Below, piece after piece: positions 36,490-46,154 of a stretch of 64,000 nucleotides of DNA (the first letter of the stretch is position 1; each line of letters opens with the position of its first letter). A model generated the notes under the pieces. It ran no database searches, was not told where the DNA came from, and was given only the letters and a program-made list of their open reading frames with translations. A program made the translations under genes and the position numbers. Source of the stretch: Acinetobacter lwoffii (GTDB lineage Bacteria; Pseudomonadota; Gammaproteobacteria; Pseudomonadales; Moraxellaceae). The stretch is taken from the NCBI RefSeq assembly GCF_024129735.1, contig NZ_JAMXXK010000007.1:17162-81161 (forward strand). Reading direction: 5' to 3'.

Positions 36490-37746
36490 TCAGGTATCCA
36501 TATTAGCAATAATCGCCTCACCAAACTCGGAACAACGAAGTAAGGTCGCCCCTGGCATCAGACGCTCGAAATCATAGGTCACCGTTTTTGCCGCAATCGC
36601 ACCCGAAATCCCCTTGATGATCAGGTCGGCAGCTTCTGTCCAGCCCATATCACGCAACATCATTTCAGCAGACAAAATAATCGAACCCGGATTTACTTTA
36701 TCTTGTCCGGCATATTTAGGCGCTGTGCCGTGGGTTGCCTCATAGACTGCAATCGAACCGCCAATATTGGCACCTGGTGCAATTCCGATTCCACCGACTT
36801 CCGCGGCCAGCGCATCAGAAATATAGTCACCATTTAAGTTGAGTGTCGCAATCACAGAATATTCTGCTGGACGCATCAGGATTTGCTGCAAGAAGGCATC
36901 TGCAATGACATCTTTAATAATAATGTCTTTACCCGTTCTTGGATTTTTGATTTTAACCCACGGACCACCATCTAAAAGCTCACCGCCAAAACGTTCCAGC
37001 GCAACTTCATAACCCCACTCTTTAAACGCCCCTTCGGTATATTTCATGATATTGCCTTTGTGCACTAACGTCACACTAGGCTTGTCATTTTCAATGGCGA
37101 ACTGGATGGCTTTACGCACCAGACGCTGGCTACCTTCTTTGGAAACAGGCTTGATCCCGATCCCACAATTGTCTTCAAAGCGGATGTTGGTTACACCCAT
37201 TTCTTCTTTCAGAAACTTGATAACCTTTTTCGCTTCCGGAGAATCTGCTTTCCATTCAATACCGGCATAAATATCTTCTGAATTCTCACGGAAAATCACC
37301 ATATCGGTCAGTTCAGGATTATGTACCGGCGAAGGCACGCCCTCGAACCAGCGCACCGGACGTACACAAACATATAAATCCAGTTCCTGGCGTAGGGCCA
37401 CATTCAAGGAACGAATACCACCACCGACTGGCGTGGTCAGTGGGCCTTTGATCGATATTACATAATCGCGCAGCGCTTCGAGAGTTTCTTCAGGCATATA
37501 GGTGCCGTAAATTTTGTCAGCTTTTTCACCGCAGTAGACTTCCATCCATTCGATGGAACGCTTCCCGGCGTATGCTTTTTGCACAGCAGCATCTACCACA
37601 GTTCGCATTGTTGGTGTAATATCTGCACCAATTCCATCCCCTTCGATAAATGGGATAATTGGATTATTTGGTACGTTGAGTGACAGGTCTGCATTAACGG
37701 TAATTTTGGTACCATCCACAGGTACTACGATTTTTTGATATCCCAT
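36490..37746 (-). CDS. icd: NADP-dependent isocitrate dehydrogenase
   Basis: A 418-residue TCA-cycle enzyme converting isocitrate to 2-oxoglutarate. I chose ATG 37746 ([17 protein letters not shown]), with GGGAGAA about 8 nt upstream; a longer start at 37776 is less likely. Family motifs: [17 protein letters not shown] near residue 28, the isocitrate-binding region [22 protein letters not shown] near 105 with its phosphorylatable-serine position, and [22 protein letters not shown] near 300. It is the homodimeric E. coli type. Divergent from rluE, as in E. coli. Confidence 0.96.
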   Translation of the reverse strand: MGYQKIVVPVDGTKITVNADLSLNVPNNPIIPFIEGDGIGADITPTMRTVVDAAVQKAYAGKRSIEWMEVYCGEKADKIYGTYMPEETLEALRDYVISIKGPLTTPVGGGIRSLNVALRQELDLYVCVRPVRWFEGVPSPVHNPELTDMVIFRENSEDIYAGIEWKADSPEAKKVIKFLKEEMGVTNIRFEDNCGIGIKPVSKEGSQRLVRKAIQFAIENDKPSVTLVHKGNIMKYTEGAFKEWGYEVALERFGGELLDGGPWVKIKNPRTGKDIIIKDVIADAFLQQILMRPAEYSVIATLNLNGDYISDALAAEVGGIGIAPGANIGGSIAVYEATHGTAPKYAGQDKVNPGSIILSAEMMLRDMGWTEAADLIIKGISGAIAAKTVTYDFERLMPGATLLRCSEFGEAIIANMDT

Positions 37747-37940
37747 TATTAGTATTCTCCCGGATGCCGCTGACAAATCTAAAATAATTGCCGATTAGGC
37801 AATACTTTCAACTGTTCTTAACGCATAATATTCTAATCCAGATTTGTTGTTTTTGAGATTTATACGGGAAATAACTAAATTTCCCTTTTAAATAAACCTC
37901 TACATTTTTTAAATTAATGTAATTATAGAAGTTATTTCCT

Positions 37941-38729
37941 ATGAAAATCGTCATTCTAAACAAACCTTATGACGTCCTCTCCCAATTCCGTGCGGATGAA
38001 AAGCACCCAACCATGGCTGATTTTGTCAACGACAAAGATTTACGTCTTGCGGGTCGTTTGGACATGGACTCAGAAGGTCTGGTTTTCCTCACCGATCACG
38101 GTGGTCTCAACCAATATATCACCAATCCTGCCAATAAAAAGTTTAAAACTTATATGGTGCAAGTGGAAGGTGATGTGACCGAAGAAGCACTTGAACAGCT
38201 TCGTAAAGGCGTTGAACTTAAAGATGGCATAACGCTTCCTGCACGTGCTGAAAAAGTGTCTGAACCGGAATGGCTGTGGGAGCGTAATCCTCCTGTACGT
38301 TTCCGTGCCTCTGTTCCAACGTCTTGGGTTGAGATTTCGATCTGTGAAGGTCGTAACCGTCAGGTTCGTCGTATGACATCTGCTGTCGGCTTCCCTACAT
38401 TGCGTTTGATCCGTACCAAAATTGGTGAGATTGATTTGGTTCGTATGGGATTGCAACCGGGCGAAACCAGAGAAATTGAACCATTATTATATCCGGACTT
38501 CCAGAATGTTCCTGCGGAAGAACCATACCGTTCACGTTCTTATGTGAAAAAGCCGGGTGGTACGGGTGGTAAGCCAATGGTTCGCAAGAACAAAGATGGT
38601 TCTGTGAAAAAGTCTGGCACCAAACGTATCTGGCAAATGGATGAAAGTGAAAAGCCGCGTCGTAAGACCAATGGCACAACTCGTCCAAATACCAAAGCAC
38701 CACGTGGTCGCGGCCGCGGTCGTGGCTAA
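37941..38729 (+). CDS. rluE: 23S rRNA pseudouridine synthase, RluE-like, with basic tail
   Basis: A 262-residue RsuA/RluB/E/F-family synthase with LNKPYDVLSQF near residue 6, the catalytic aspartate in LAGRLDMDSEGLVFLTD near 42, and CEGRNRQVRRMTSAVGFPTLRL near 140. RluE modifies U2457 of 23S rRNA in E. coli. The position divergent from icd matches E. coli. From about residue 195 there is an extra Lys/Arg/Gly-rich tail ending in GRGRGRG that E. coli RluE lacks, likely for RNA binding. Confidence 0.9.
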   Translation: MKIVILNKPYDVLSQFRADEKHPTMADFVNDKDLRLAGRLDMDSEGLVFLTDHGGLNQYITNPANKKFKTYMVQVEGDVTEEALEQLRKGVELKDGITLPARAEKVSEPEWLWERNPPVRFRASVPTSWVEISICEGRNRQVRRMTSAVGFPTLRLIRTKIGEIDLVRMGLQPGETREIEPLLYPDFQNVPAEEPYRSRSYVKKPGGTGGKPMVRKNKDGSVKKSGTKRIWQMDESEKPRRKTNGTTRPNTKAPRGRGRGRG

Positions 38730-38747
38730 GTTTGAATAGATTCAATC

Positions 38748-38772
38748 AAGCTCACTTCGGTGGGCTTTTTTT
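38748..38772 (+). terminator. Terminator of rluE
   Basis: AAGCTCAC and GTGGGCTT around a TTCG tetraloop, followed by a T-run, 18 bases after the stop. Confidence 0.9.
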
Positions 38773-38846
38773 ATTACATAACTTAAATATTTTTTATTTT
38801 TCAATCTATTAGAATTAATTAAAGTATTCATTTTAATGTGAGTCTC

Positions 38847-39242
38847 ATGAAAAAAATAATTTTCGCTTTAGCTGCGACTTCCCTTTCAACTTTTGGCTTT
38901 GCCAATCCGCTGAGTGTGCATGTACTTAATCAGGAAACCGGCCTACCCTCTGCTAATGTCACGGTCACCCTAGAAGCTCAACAAGGTGAGAAATGGGTCA
39001 AGCTCAATGAAGCCAAGACAGACAGTAATGGTCGTATTAAAGAATTTTATCCTAAAGACACCGCGTTACAAAAAGGCGTTTATAAAGTAACGTTTAAAAC
39101 GAGTGATTGGTTTAAGGCCAATAATCAACGGACGTTCTTCCCTGAAGTGCCGGTAGTTTTTGTGATTGATGGCACGTTGGAGCATTACCATATTCCACTG
39201 TTATTAAGTTCTTATGGCTATTCAACGTATCGGGGGAATTAA
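38847..39242 (+). CDS. uraH: Periplasmic 5-hydroxyisourate hydrolase/transthyretin-like protein
   Basis: A 131-residue protein with a cleavable signal peptide (MKKIIFALAATSLSTFGFA) and a transthyretin-like domain. It contains LSVHVLNQETGLPSANVTV with the catalytic-region histidine, TDSNGRIKEF and a C-terminal HYHIPLLLSSYGYSTYRGN. HIUases end in YRGS; here the last residue is asparagine. It would hydrolyse 5-hydroxyisourate in uric acid breakdown. No other urate gene is nearby, so its in vivo role is inferred. Confidence 0.88.
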   Translation: MKKIIFALAATSLSTFGFANPLSVHVLNQETGLPSANVTVTLEAQQGEKWVKLNEAKTDSNGRIKEFYPKDTALQKGVYKVTFKTSDWFKANNQRTFFPEVPVVFVIDGTLEHYHIPLLLSSYGYSTYRGN

Positions 39243-39246
39243 ACTT

Positions 39247-39992
39247 CTATATCGACTCTTGAGATATTTGAAATCCTACACGAGGATTTTTTCTAGGTGT
39301 AGTGATGGTGAATTTGACTTTAAAATCATATAAATTCCCATATTTATCTTCGTAGCCTATTTTACCCCTTATCATTAACTCCTTGTCTGCAAATAACTTT
39401 GTATATTGTTCTTTGAGCAAATTAATTTGAACTCTCTGTTCTTCATTTTTACTAAGACTTATTAAAAGTGATTCATATCTTTTAAAATCCTCATCAAAAA
39501 AATATATATTTTTAGCTTCTTCACCATAATTTTTTAAATTTAAATAAATACAAACAATATAAATATCAAAAACATCAATAATATTTCCATCATTATCACG
39601 ATCTTCGTACCTATCTTCGTGTTCAAAAAAAGTAGTTCTACTTAAATTTAACTGAGGTCGCACTGCTTTTCTTGCTGATTTTAGCTGTTGTTCTTGTAAA
39701 GAAACTAAATCGTCTGTTGTTTAACACTTTCCCGCATCTCATCAATCTGAAGTTGTAATGCTTTTTCCTGTTGCTCTAATGCTTTTGTATTTTGCTCTAA
39801 CTGTTTACCTTGCTGAACATAACCTAAAATCAGCCAGAGAAAAGCAATTGGCGCAAATATTCCCGCTAGAAAATCTCCAAGTTCATTTAATGAAGTAGGC
39901 GAACTCAATCCACCAAACATCCAAAAAGAAGTAATTACAGCAAGCCAAATTACTGTAATTCCAATGCCACAATTTAAACTTTTCTGATTCAT
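39247..39992 (-). pseudogene. Membrane-anchored coiled-coil protein gene split by a frameshift
   Basis: The first part (from ATG 39992) has two hydrophobic segments (GITVIWLAVITSFWMFGG and LAGIFAPIAFLWLILGYVQQG) and a coiled coil (QNTKALEQQEKALQLQIDEM), then stops at 39705. The second part, ending at 39247, is soluble and starts with no binding site. Reading the junction in the -1 frame near 39715 yields a continuous DDLVSLQEQQLKSARKAVRPQ linker, so the two parts were one gene missing a base. Proteins of this layout occur widely without known function. It may be a true pseudogene or a sequencing error. Confidence 0.75.
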
Positions 39993-40168
39993 GTTCTTCT
40001 AATAAATACTGATATCTAAGCACTTTTTACATGACTTGTCTTATGTATGCAAATTAAGCTTTTAGCTACTTTTTTAGTTTTTCCTTGTTATTCTCCTGCT
40101 GGAATGCTATTTATGATTCATATAATTTATTTTTTAAAATAAAACGTATCTTAAAAGGGAGTTTTGCA

Positions 40169-40561
40169 ATGGATCAGCAAGTCAGCCAGATGTTTAATCA
40201 GGACCGGTTAATTCAGCATCTAGGTGCTCATCTAGTTTCTTATAACCATAATTATGCAAAGATCGAATTAAAGGTGACTGAACAGCATTTACAGGGTCAT
40301 CAGACCTGTAACGGTGCCGTGATTTTCGCACTGGCAGATGCAGCTTTTGCCATTGCCTGCAATACTGGTGAACATCCGGCAGTTGGTCAACATTGCGGTA
40401 TTCATTATTTAAAACCGGGATTGCTTGGCGACACGCTGACTGCTGTAGCCGAACACAAAACCAGCAGTGGCCGTAGTGGCATTTATGACATTCAAGTGAT
40501 GAATCAACATAATCAAATCGTGGCAGAATTCCGTGGTACATCACGACTGATCATTAAATAG
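40169..40561 (+). CDS. paaI: Hotdog-fold thioesterase, PaaI family
   Basis: A 130-residue hotdog thioesterase. I chose ATG 40169 (MDQQVSQMFNQDRL), 8 nt after AAGGGAG. Family features are HLQGHQTCNGAVIFALADAAFAIACN, with the catalytic acid in LADAAFA, and HYLKPGLLGDTLTAVAEHKTSSGRSGIYDI. PaaI hydrolyses CoA esters of hydroxylated phenylacetate that would otherwise trap CoA. The rest of the paa cluster is absent from the window, so this is either an isolated paaI or a related housekeeping thioesterase. Confidence 0.85.
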   Translation: MDQQVSQMFNQDRLIQHLGAHLVSYNHNYAKIELKVTEQHLQGHQTCNGAVIFALADAAFAIACNTGEHPAVGQHCGIHYLKPGLLGDTLTAVAEHKTSSGRSGIYDIQVMNQHNQIVAEFRGTSRLIIK

Positions 40562-40586
40562 ATTTTCTTTCAACATGCACTTCAAT

Positions 40587-40618
40587 AAAAAAACCGGTGA
40601 CGATGCACCGGTTTTTTT
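40587..40618. terminator. Bidirectional terminator between paaI and the M61 peptidase gene
   Basis: CCGGTG and CACCGG around ACGATG with A- and T-runs on both sides; it lies between two convergent genes. Confidence 0.9.
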
Positions 40619-40639
40619 AAATTAAGAATAATTTCGGAT

Positions 40640-42343
40640 TTAAACTTTAAGCCATTTCTCGGCTTTAGCCTGATCTTCTACTTTCAGTTCAACTTCGGTC
40701 AGTTCAGAACCCGCGGCTTGAACTTCAAAACTCATCAGCTCATCACGACGGAATGCATACACTGTAAAAGTACCTTGCTGTTTTGCATAGCTTTCAACAA
40801 GTTTGGTCGTTGCTTTTAAGCCATCAATTGCAATAATGACATCATTGGCAGAAAGGCCAGCGAGTACAGCAACCCCATCACGACGCGCAGATTGAACTAG
40901 AACACCTTCCGGCTTATCTACCAGTTTTAAACCGAATGGCAAAGACTTGTCATTTTTCAGGCTATAAGCCATACCAAACTCAGGGAATAGCTGATCGAGC
41001 GGCAATTCATCTGTGGTATTGATCAAGTGATTAATCTGTTCTGACCAATCATCTCCTGTCAATTCTTTACACAATTCAAAGATCGTCCGTTCATGCACCT
41101 GAACGCCTTTCTGGGCATTTTCATACAAACGGCGCATCAAAGCATCCAGACTTGAACCACGTAAACGCAGACCCAAATCCAGGCACAGTGCAACTAAACA
41201 ACCTTTGTTGTAATAGCTGGTACCCGCATTATTCGAGTTTTCATCCTGACGATAGAATTTCACCCAGGCATCAAAACTGGATTCAGACACTGACTGAATC
41301 ACACGTCCCGGATTTTGCAAATAACGGTCAATCTGTGCTTTTAACAAAGCAATATACGATTCCTGATTAATCACGCCGCTACGCAGCAAAATCAAATCAT
41401 CGTAATAAGAGGTGAAACCTTCAAAGATCCATAACAGAGAGGTATAACCTTCTCTGTTTAAATCATAGTTAACGAAGTTTTCAGGGCGAATAAACTTCAC
41501 CAACCATGAATGGAAATATTCGTGGCTACATAAGCCGAGGAAACGCTGATAATCTTTTGAAGGTTCTTCAGGTTCATTGGCCTTAGGCAAGTCATCACGT
41601 GGTGAAATCAGGCTAGTCGAGTTCGGATGCTCCAGACCACCATAGCTATTACCGGTTGCCATGGTCATAAAGGTATAGTCTGTAAACGGCGCCGAACCAA
41701 ACATTGAAATTTCTGTGGCACAAATTTTTTCAATGTCCTGCTGCATACGCGCCGCATTCATGGCATGTTTGCCTGACACCACAAATTCATGCGGAATACC
41801 ATTTGCTTCAAAACGGAAACGGGTTTGCTCTGCCAGCTCAAATGGCGCATCAATCAATTCGGCATAGTTTTTGGCTTTGAGCGTGAAACGGCCTTTGACC
41901 AGACTTTTGGCCTGCATGCCGGTTGCCAATTGGAAATGCTTTAATTCATCTGGTAAAAATATTTCTAGTTCAATTTCTTTATTTTCCTGACCTTCCAGAC
42001 CTAAACATGCACAAGCCGGGTTCACGTAGAGACGATTTTGATCCACGTATGCACCACGAACGGACAGGTCATAGGCATAGACATCATATTCCACTGTAAT
42101 CAGTTCATGATCGGTATTAAATAGACGCCATTTGTTCTTTTCAAATTTCTGGATCTGTAACTGGCGCCCATCTTCATCATAGGCTTTGACCGCTTCAATG
42201 TGCTTGGAAAACTCTCGAATCAGATAGCTTCCTGGAATCCAGGTCGGCAATGACAGGACTTGGGTGGGGTCCGCAAGAAAACGAACAGTCACGTGAATAA
42301 GATGCTGACGATAATCGTCAAATTCAATTTGATAATGCAACAT
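40640..42343 (-). CDS. M61 family peptidase with PDZ domain
   Basis: A 567-residue protein of the M61 (glycyl aminopeptidase) family. An N-terminal beta domain contains LPTWIPGSYLIREFSKHIE near residue 32. The zinc motif is GLCSHEYFHSWLVKFIRPE near 270 (HEYFH), with the third ligand region EGFTSYYDDLILLRSG near 310. The C-terminal PDZ domain includes GVAVLAGLSANDVIIAIDG near 490. No signal peptide is evident, so it may be cytoplasmic. It probably trims N-terminal glycine or alanine from peptides; physiological substrates are unknown. Confidence 0.92.
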   Translation of the reverse strand: MLHYQIEFDDYRQHLIHVTVRFLADPTQVLSLPTWIPGSYLIREFSKHIEAVKAYDEDGRQLQIQKFEKNKWRLFNTDHELITVEYDVYAYDLSVRGAYVDQNRLYVNPACACLGLEGQENKEIELEIFLPDELKHFQLATGMQAKSLVKGRFTLKAKNYAELIDAPFELAEQTRFRFEANGIPHEFVVSGKHAMNAARMQQDIEKICATEISMFGSAPFTDYTFMTMATGNSYGGLEHPNSTSLISPRDDLPKANEPEEPSKDYQRFLGLCSHEYFHSWLVKFIRPENFVNYDLNREGYTSLLWIFEGFTSYYDDLILLRSGVINQESYIALLKAQIDRYLQNPGRVIQSVSESSFDAWVKFYRQDENSNNAGTSYYNKGCLVALCLDLGLRLRGSSLDALMRRLYENAQKGVQVHERTIFELCKELTGDDWSEQINHLINTTDELPLDQLFPEFGMAYSLKNDKSLPFGLKLVDKPEGVLVQSARRDGVAVLAGLSANDVIIAIDGLKATTKLVESYAKQQGTFTVYAFRRDELMSFEVQAAGSELTEVELKVEDQAKAEKWLKV

Positions 42344-42518
42344 AATGAACGATATAAAATTAAAATAAATGAGATATAGCTTAGCTTAGCATTTTTTAAG
42401 CCAGTATGGTTTAGCTGTCTTATTTGTCTACATTTACGACTAGCTATCTGTATAAAAAAGGCATAGCATGCGTGAAAATTAAATCGTTCAACACCCGCCG
42501 GGTTATCAAGGAACACCA

Positions 42519-43832
42519 TTGAAATACATCATCTCACTGATTACGGTTTTCAGTTTATTTATTTCTGCATTTTCACATGCTGCCCTACTCAATATTGTGC
42601 CTGAAAGCGTTGAAGCTGAAGCCTGGACCATTCTGGATTCACAGTCTGGTCAAGTCATTGCAGAGCACAATGCCGACGTTCAGCGTGCTCCGGCTTCGCT
42701 GACCAAAATGATGGTGGCTTATATTGCCTTAAAGGAAATTGAGGCCGGAAAATTAAATAAAAATGAAGTGTTAACCGCGACCTCTGTGGTTAAAACCGTG
42801 ATGTGGGATGAGTCACAGATGTACCTGAAAGAAGGTGATCTGATTTCAGTCGATCAGCTTCTGGCGGGCTTAATTATCATGTCTGCTAATGATGCCGCAG
42901 TCACGCTGGCTGAGAAAATTTCGGGTGGTATTCCGCAGTTTGTTGAACGTATGAATCAGGAAGCCAAAGCGCTGGGCATGCAGCATACCAATTTCCAGAA
43001 TCCGGCCGGTATTACCATGCCTGAGCATTATTCGACTGCCGCCGATTTGGCCAGACTGTCTATGGCGGTGGTGAATGAAACCCCGGATTATCTGTATTAT
43101 TCCAAACAGCCAAGCTTTACTTATAACCAGCATTTTCATCGTGCGACCAACCGTGTGCTTCAGGTCGATCCTACAGTAGATGGTTTAAAAACCGGTTTTA
43201 CCCGTGCAGCGGGCTATAATCTGGCACTAACCGCCAATCGCGTCACCGCAGATTTTGAAATGCCAAATCGCCGTCTGATTGTGGTGGTGCTGGGTACTAA
43301 AAGTGCAGCAAAACGCGCTGAAGTATCACATAAGCTGATGAATCTGGCTTATACCTATACTCGCAATGAAGTAGCGATCAAAGATCAACAGCTACTGGCT
43401 GAGTTGCCTGTAATTAAATCCACCTTAAAAATGTTTAAGGTGCAAACCAAGCAACCGCAGATTATTACCACTTCTTTATATGATCAGGGCTACAGTATTG
43501 ACCTGAATCAGTTTGACCAGACAAATCAGCGTGTCATGCTGAATACTGGTGATGGCGTTTTAAAAAGTATCGAGCCATTACAGGAAACTCAGACTCATAT
43601 CAATGTTGAAGTGAAAGCGTCTGAACTCATTGCACCTTTGGCGACCATGATGCCTTTGGCGACCATTCAGGTTTATCAGAATAATCAGTTGATTCGCACC
43701 ATTCAAATTGAAGATCATGTCGAAATTGAAGAAGCCAATCTATTTCAGAAATTCTTTAGCTGGCTACAAAGCTTATTCGGTTTATTTTCAGACAATACGC
43801 CAAGCGTAAAGCTTTATCCTTTAGATAGATAA
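42519..43832 (+). CDS. dacC: D-alanyl-D-alanine carboxypeptidase (PBP5/6 type)
   Basis: A 437-residue low-molecular-weight penicillin-binding protein. A signal peptide (MKYIISLITVFSLFISAFSHA) leads to the serine peptidase S11 domain: SxxK in APASLTKMMVAY near residue 63, SxN in IIMSANDAAVTLAE near 122, and KTG in VDGLKTGFTRAAGYN near 225. The PBP5 C-terminal beta domain follows, then an amphipathic membrane-anchoring tail (FQKFFSWLQSLFGLFSD). It removes terminal D-Ala from peptidoglycan stem peptides. The start is TTG 42519, about 7 nt after AAGGA. Confidence 0.95.
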   Translation: MKYIISLITVFSLFISAFSHAALLNIVPESVEAEAWTILDSQSGQVIAEHNADVQRAPASLTKMMVAYIALKEIEAGKLNKNEVLTATSVVKTVMWDESQMYLKEGDLISVDQLLAGLIIMSANDAAVTLAEKISGGIPQFVERMNQEAKALGMQHTNFQNPAGITMPEHYSTAADLARLSMAVVNETPDYLYYSKQPSFTYNQHFHRATNRVLQVDPTVDGLKTGFTRAAGYNLALTANRVTADFEMPNRRLIVVVLGTKSAAKRAEVSHKLMNLAYTYTRNEVAIKDQQLLAELPVIKSTLKMFKVQTKQPQIITTSLYDQGYSIDLNQFDQTNQRVMLNTGDGVLKSIEPLQETQTHINVEVKASELIAPLATMMPLATIQVYQNNQLIRTIQIEDHVEIEEANLFQKFFSWLQSLFGLFSDNTPSVKLYPLDR

Positions 43833-43863
43833 TAGCGCTACATCTCAAGTCACTTTTCTTTAA

Positions 43864-43893
43864 GCTAGAAGATCTCCTCTCTGATCTTCTAGC
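43864..43893 (+). terminator. Hairpin after dacC
   Basis: GCTAGAAGATC and GATCTTCTAGC form a perfect 11-bp stem with an 8-nt loop, 31 bases after the stop; the following T content is weak. Confidence 0.6.
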
Positions 43894-44082
43894 AGATTCC
43901 CTTTATCAATCTCGCTCTCCCCTTGCTTCCTCAAAGCAGCGATACTTACCTGCTCTCACAGAATTGCTACGTTTTGTAATTTGTATAACAATTTTAATCA
44001 AGACGCGTTTTAGTGCATGCCATAGTATATTTTCTCTCTATTTCTCTTATTTTTATTAAAAAAATAAACAGGTTAATCATAT

Positions 44083-45369
44083 ATGACAGCACATAAAATC
44101 GTGATTGTGGGTGGTGGTGCCGGTGGTCTGGAACTGGCGACTCAGCTGGGTGAGAGCTTGGGTAAAAGCGGTAAAGCCCAGATTATTCTGGTCGATCAAA
44201 AACTGACACACATTTGGAAACCGCTGCTGCATGAAGTTGCCGCAGGCACCTTAAATCCACATGAAGAAGAAACTAATTATTTTGCCCATTCAGCCGCACA
44301 TCATTATGAATTTGTCTTGGGGACATTTACCGGTCTGGATCGTGAAGCGAAACAGATTGTGGTAGAAACAGAATATTTCTCCAAAAAAGCCCAAGCCAAG
44401 AAGAACCAGCGCATCGACTATGACACCCTGGTACTGGCCTTGGGTTCTACCTCGAATGACTTTAATACCGAAGGCGTCAAACAGTTCTGTCATTTTCTCG
44501 ACAGCCGTCCACAAGCTGATATCTTTCAGCAGGATCTGTTGCATCTCTACTTGAATGCTCAACATGAAGCTTCGAGCCGTGAACTGAATATCGCGATTAT
44601 TGGCGCCGGTGCAACCGGAGTAGAACTGGCAGCTGAACTGGTGGAAGCCAAACACAATTTCTTTAAATATGGCTTAAACAAGGTCGACCCAAATAAAGTC
44701 AAAATTACCCTGATTGAAGCGGCGGATCGTATTCTGACTGCACTCTCGCCGAAAGTTGCTGAACATACCATGCAACAGCTGGAAAAATTTGGCATTGAGG
44801 TTTTGACCAGTCACCGCGTGGCCAAGGTTGATGAAGACAAGATTTATTTTGCAGATGGCTCAAGTCTGGATGCCGAGATTAAAGTCTGGGCTGCAGGCAT
44901 CAAAGCACCTGAAGTCTTGGCACAACTGCAAGATATGGAAAAAGACAATATTCACCGGTTGAAAGTCTACTCCACCCTGCAAACCAAATCTGATCCAGAC
45001 ATTTTTGCTTTTGGTGACTGTGCACACTGCCAGCCTGCTGCAGATGAACCAGTCTTGGGTCCACGTGCACAAGTGGCTAGCCAACAGGCCAATTTTCTGG
45101 CGAATGCCTTGAAAGCGCGTGTCAATGAAGAAAACTATTTACCGATGTTTAAATTTTCTGACAAAGGTTCACTGATTTCCTTAAGCCAGAATAAAGCCGT
45201 CGGCGAGTTGCTCGGTCAGGTGAATGTTCAAGGCTTTGTTGCCAAGTCAATGTACGTTTCTTTATACCGAATTCATCAGGCGACCATTCATGGTTATGCG
45301 CATGCCGGCATTCTGACTGCAAAAGATTTTGTTACACGAAAAATTTCTCCAAAGCTGAAATTGCATTGA
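44083..45369 (+). CDS. ndh: Type II NADH dehydrogenase
   Basis: A 428-residue single-subunit NADH:quinone oxidoreductase (NDH-2), which feeds electrons to the quinone pool without pumping protons. The FAD-binding Rossmann motif is IVIVGGGAGGLELATQLGE near residue 6. The NADH-binding motif is IAIIGAGATGVELAAEL near 170. FAFGDCAHCQPAADEPVLGPRAQVASQQ near 308 is the second FAD motif with the quinone-site AQVASQQ. A C-terminal hydrophobic/basic region probably gives membrane attachment. Confidence 0.95.
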   Translation: MTAHKIVIVGGGAGGLELATQLGESLGKSGKAQIILVDQKLTHIWKPLLHEVAAGTLNPHEEETNYFAHSAAHHYEFVLGTFTGLDREAKQIVVETEYFSKKAQAKKNQRIDYDTLVLALGSTSNDFNTEGVKQFCHFLDSRPQADIFQQDLLHLYLNAQHEASSRELNIAIIGAGATGVELAAELVEAKHNFFKYGLNKVDPNKVKITLIEAADRILTALSPKVAEHTMQQLEKFGIEVLTSHRVAKVDEDKIYFADGSSLDAEIKVWAAGIKAPEVLAQLQDMEKDNIHRLKVYSTLQTKSDPDIFAFGDCAHCQPAADEPVLGPRAQVASQQANFLANALKARVNEENYLPMFKFSDKGSLISLSQNKAVGELLGQVNVQGFVAKSMYVSLYRIHQATIHGYAHAGILTAKDFVTRKISPKLKLH

Positions 45370-45413
45370 AATTCCAGAATTTGGCCCAATCAATGAAAAA
45401 ATCGTCAACAAAA

Positions 45414-45441
45414 TTGTCAAATTGCGTTTTTTTGCTAATTT
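45414..45441 (+). promoter_or_regulatory. Sigma-70-like promoter of slyD
   Basis: TTGTCA (45414-45419), 16-base spacer, TAATTT (45436-45441), located 65 bases before the slyD start. Confidence 0.55.
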
Positions 45442-45505
45442 TAGTCTACAAAAATGCAATTTCACTTTATGATGTACCCTTAAAAAATTGAATGGATCAA
45501 TTAAC

Positions 45506-45988
45506 ATGACTGCTATTGCAAATAACCTCGTGGTTTCTTTCCACTACACATTGACTAACGCAGAGGGTGAAACTCTCGACCAATCTCAAGGTGAACCACT
45601 TGCCTATTTGCACGGTGCAGGTAACATCATCCCAGGTTTAGAAAATGCGTTAGAAGGCAAAACTGTAGGTGAAAAATTCACTGTAAACGTTCCTGCTGCT
45701 GAAGGTTATGGCGAATACAACCCTGACCTAGTTCAAGAAGTTCCTGCGCAAATGTTCCAAGGCGTAGACAACATTCAGGCAGGTATGCAGTTCCAAGCTC
45801 AAACTGATGACGGCGTGCAAATCGTAACTGTTAAAGCAGTTGAAGGCGACAATGTTGTTGTTGATGCTAACTTCCCACTTGCTGGTCAAGACCTGACTTT
45901 CGAAGTTGAAATCGTATCTGTTCGTGAAGCTTCTCAAGAAGAATTAGATCACGGCCACGTACACGGTGTAGGCGGTCACCAACACTAA
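45506..45988 (+). CDS. slyD: FKBP-type peptidyl-prolyl isomerase, SlyD-like
   Basis: A 160-residue prolyl isomerase/chaperone. I chose ATG 45506 (MTAIANNLVVSFHYTLT). The FKBP core contains LDQSQGEPLAYLHGAGNIIPGLENALEG near residue 30 and PAAEGYGEYNPDLVQEVPAQMF near 65, split by the insert-in-flap domain. The tail (LDHGHVHGVGGHQH) is histidine-rich but much shorter than E. coli SlyD's metal-binding tail, so nickel binding is plausible but reduced. Confidence 0.93.
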   Translation: MTAIANNLVVSFHYTLTNAEGETLDQSQGEPLAYLHGAGNIIPGLENALEGKTVGEKFTVNVPAAEGYGEYNPDLVQEVPAQMFQGVDNIQAGMQFQAQTDDGVQIVTVKAVEGDNVVVDANFPLAGQDLTFEVEIVSVREASQEELDHGHVHGVGGHQH

Positions 45989-46007
45989 GATCTTCTGATC
46001 TTGAGTG

Positions 46008-46038
46008 AAAAAAGGCAAAGTCTGACTTTGCCTTTTTT
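46008..46038 (+). terminator. Terminator of slyD
   Basis: GGCAAAG and CTTTGCC with A- and T-runs, about 20 bases after the stop. Confidence 0.85.
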
Positions 46039-46082
46039 ATTGTCTGAAAATAGCCCGTAAAATATTAACCATCCAATTAACT

Positions 46083-46112
46083 ATAAAAAAAGCAGAGCCA
46101 TTGCCCTGCCTT
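46083..46112 (-). terminator. Terminator of the M48 peptidase gene
   Basis: On the minus strand, a stem with one bulge (AAGGCAGGGC with GCTCTGCTT) is followed by seven T, about 40 bases after the stop. Confidence 0.7.
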
Positions 46113-46154
46113 TTCAATCCGATCAAGATCCCCTTTTACAGGATGATCACTAGA

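Noticed and set aside
36291..36524. 77-codon minus-strand frame at the end of icd
   Set aside because: It runs across the icd terminator and overlaps icd in another frame; no ribosome binding site.
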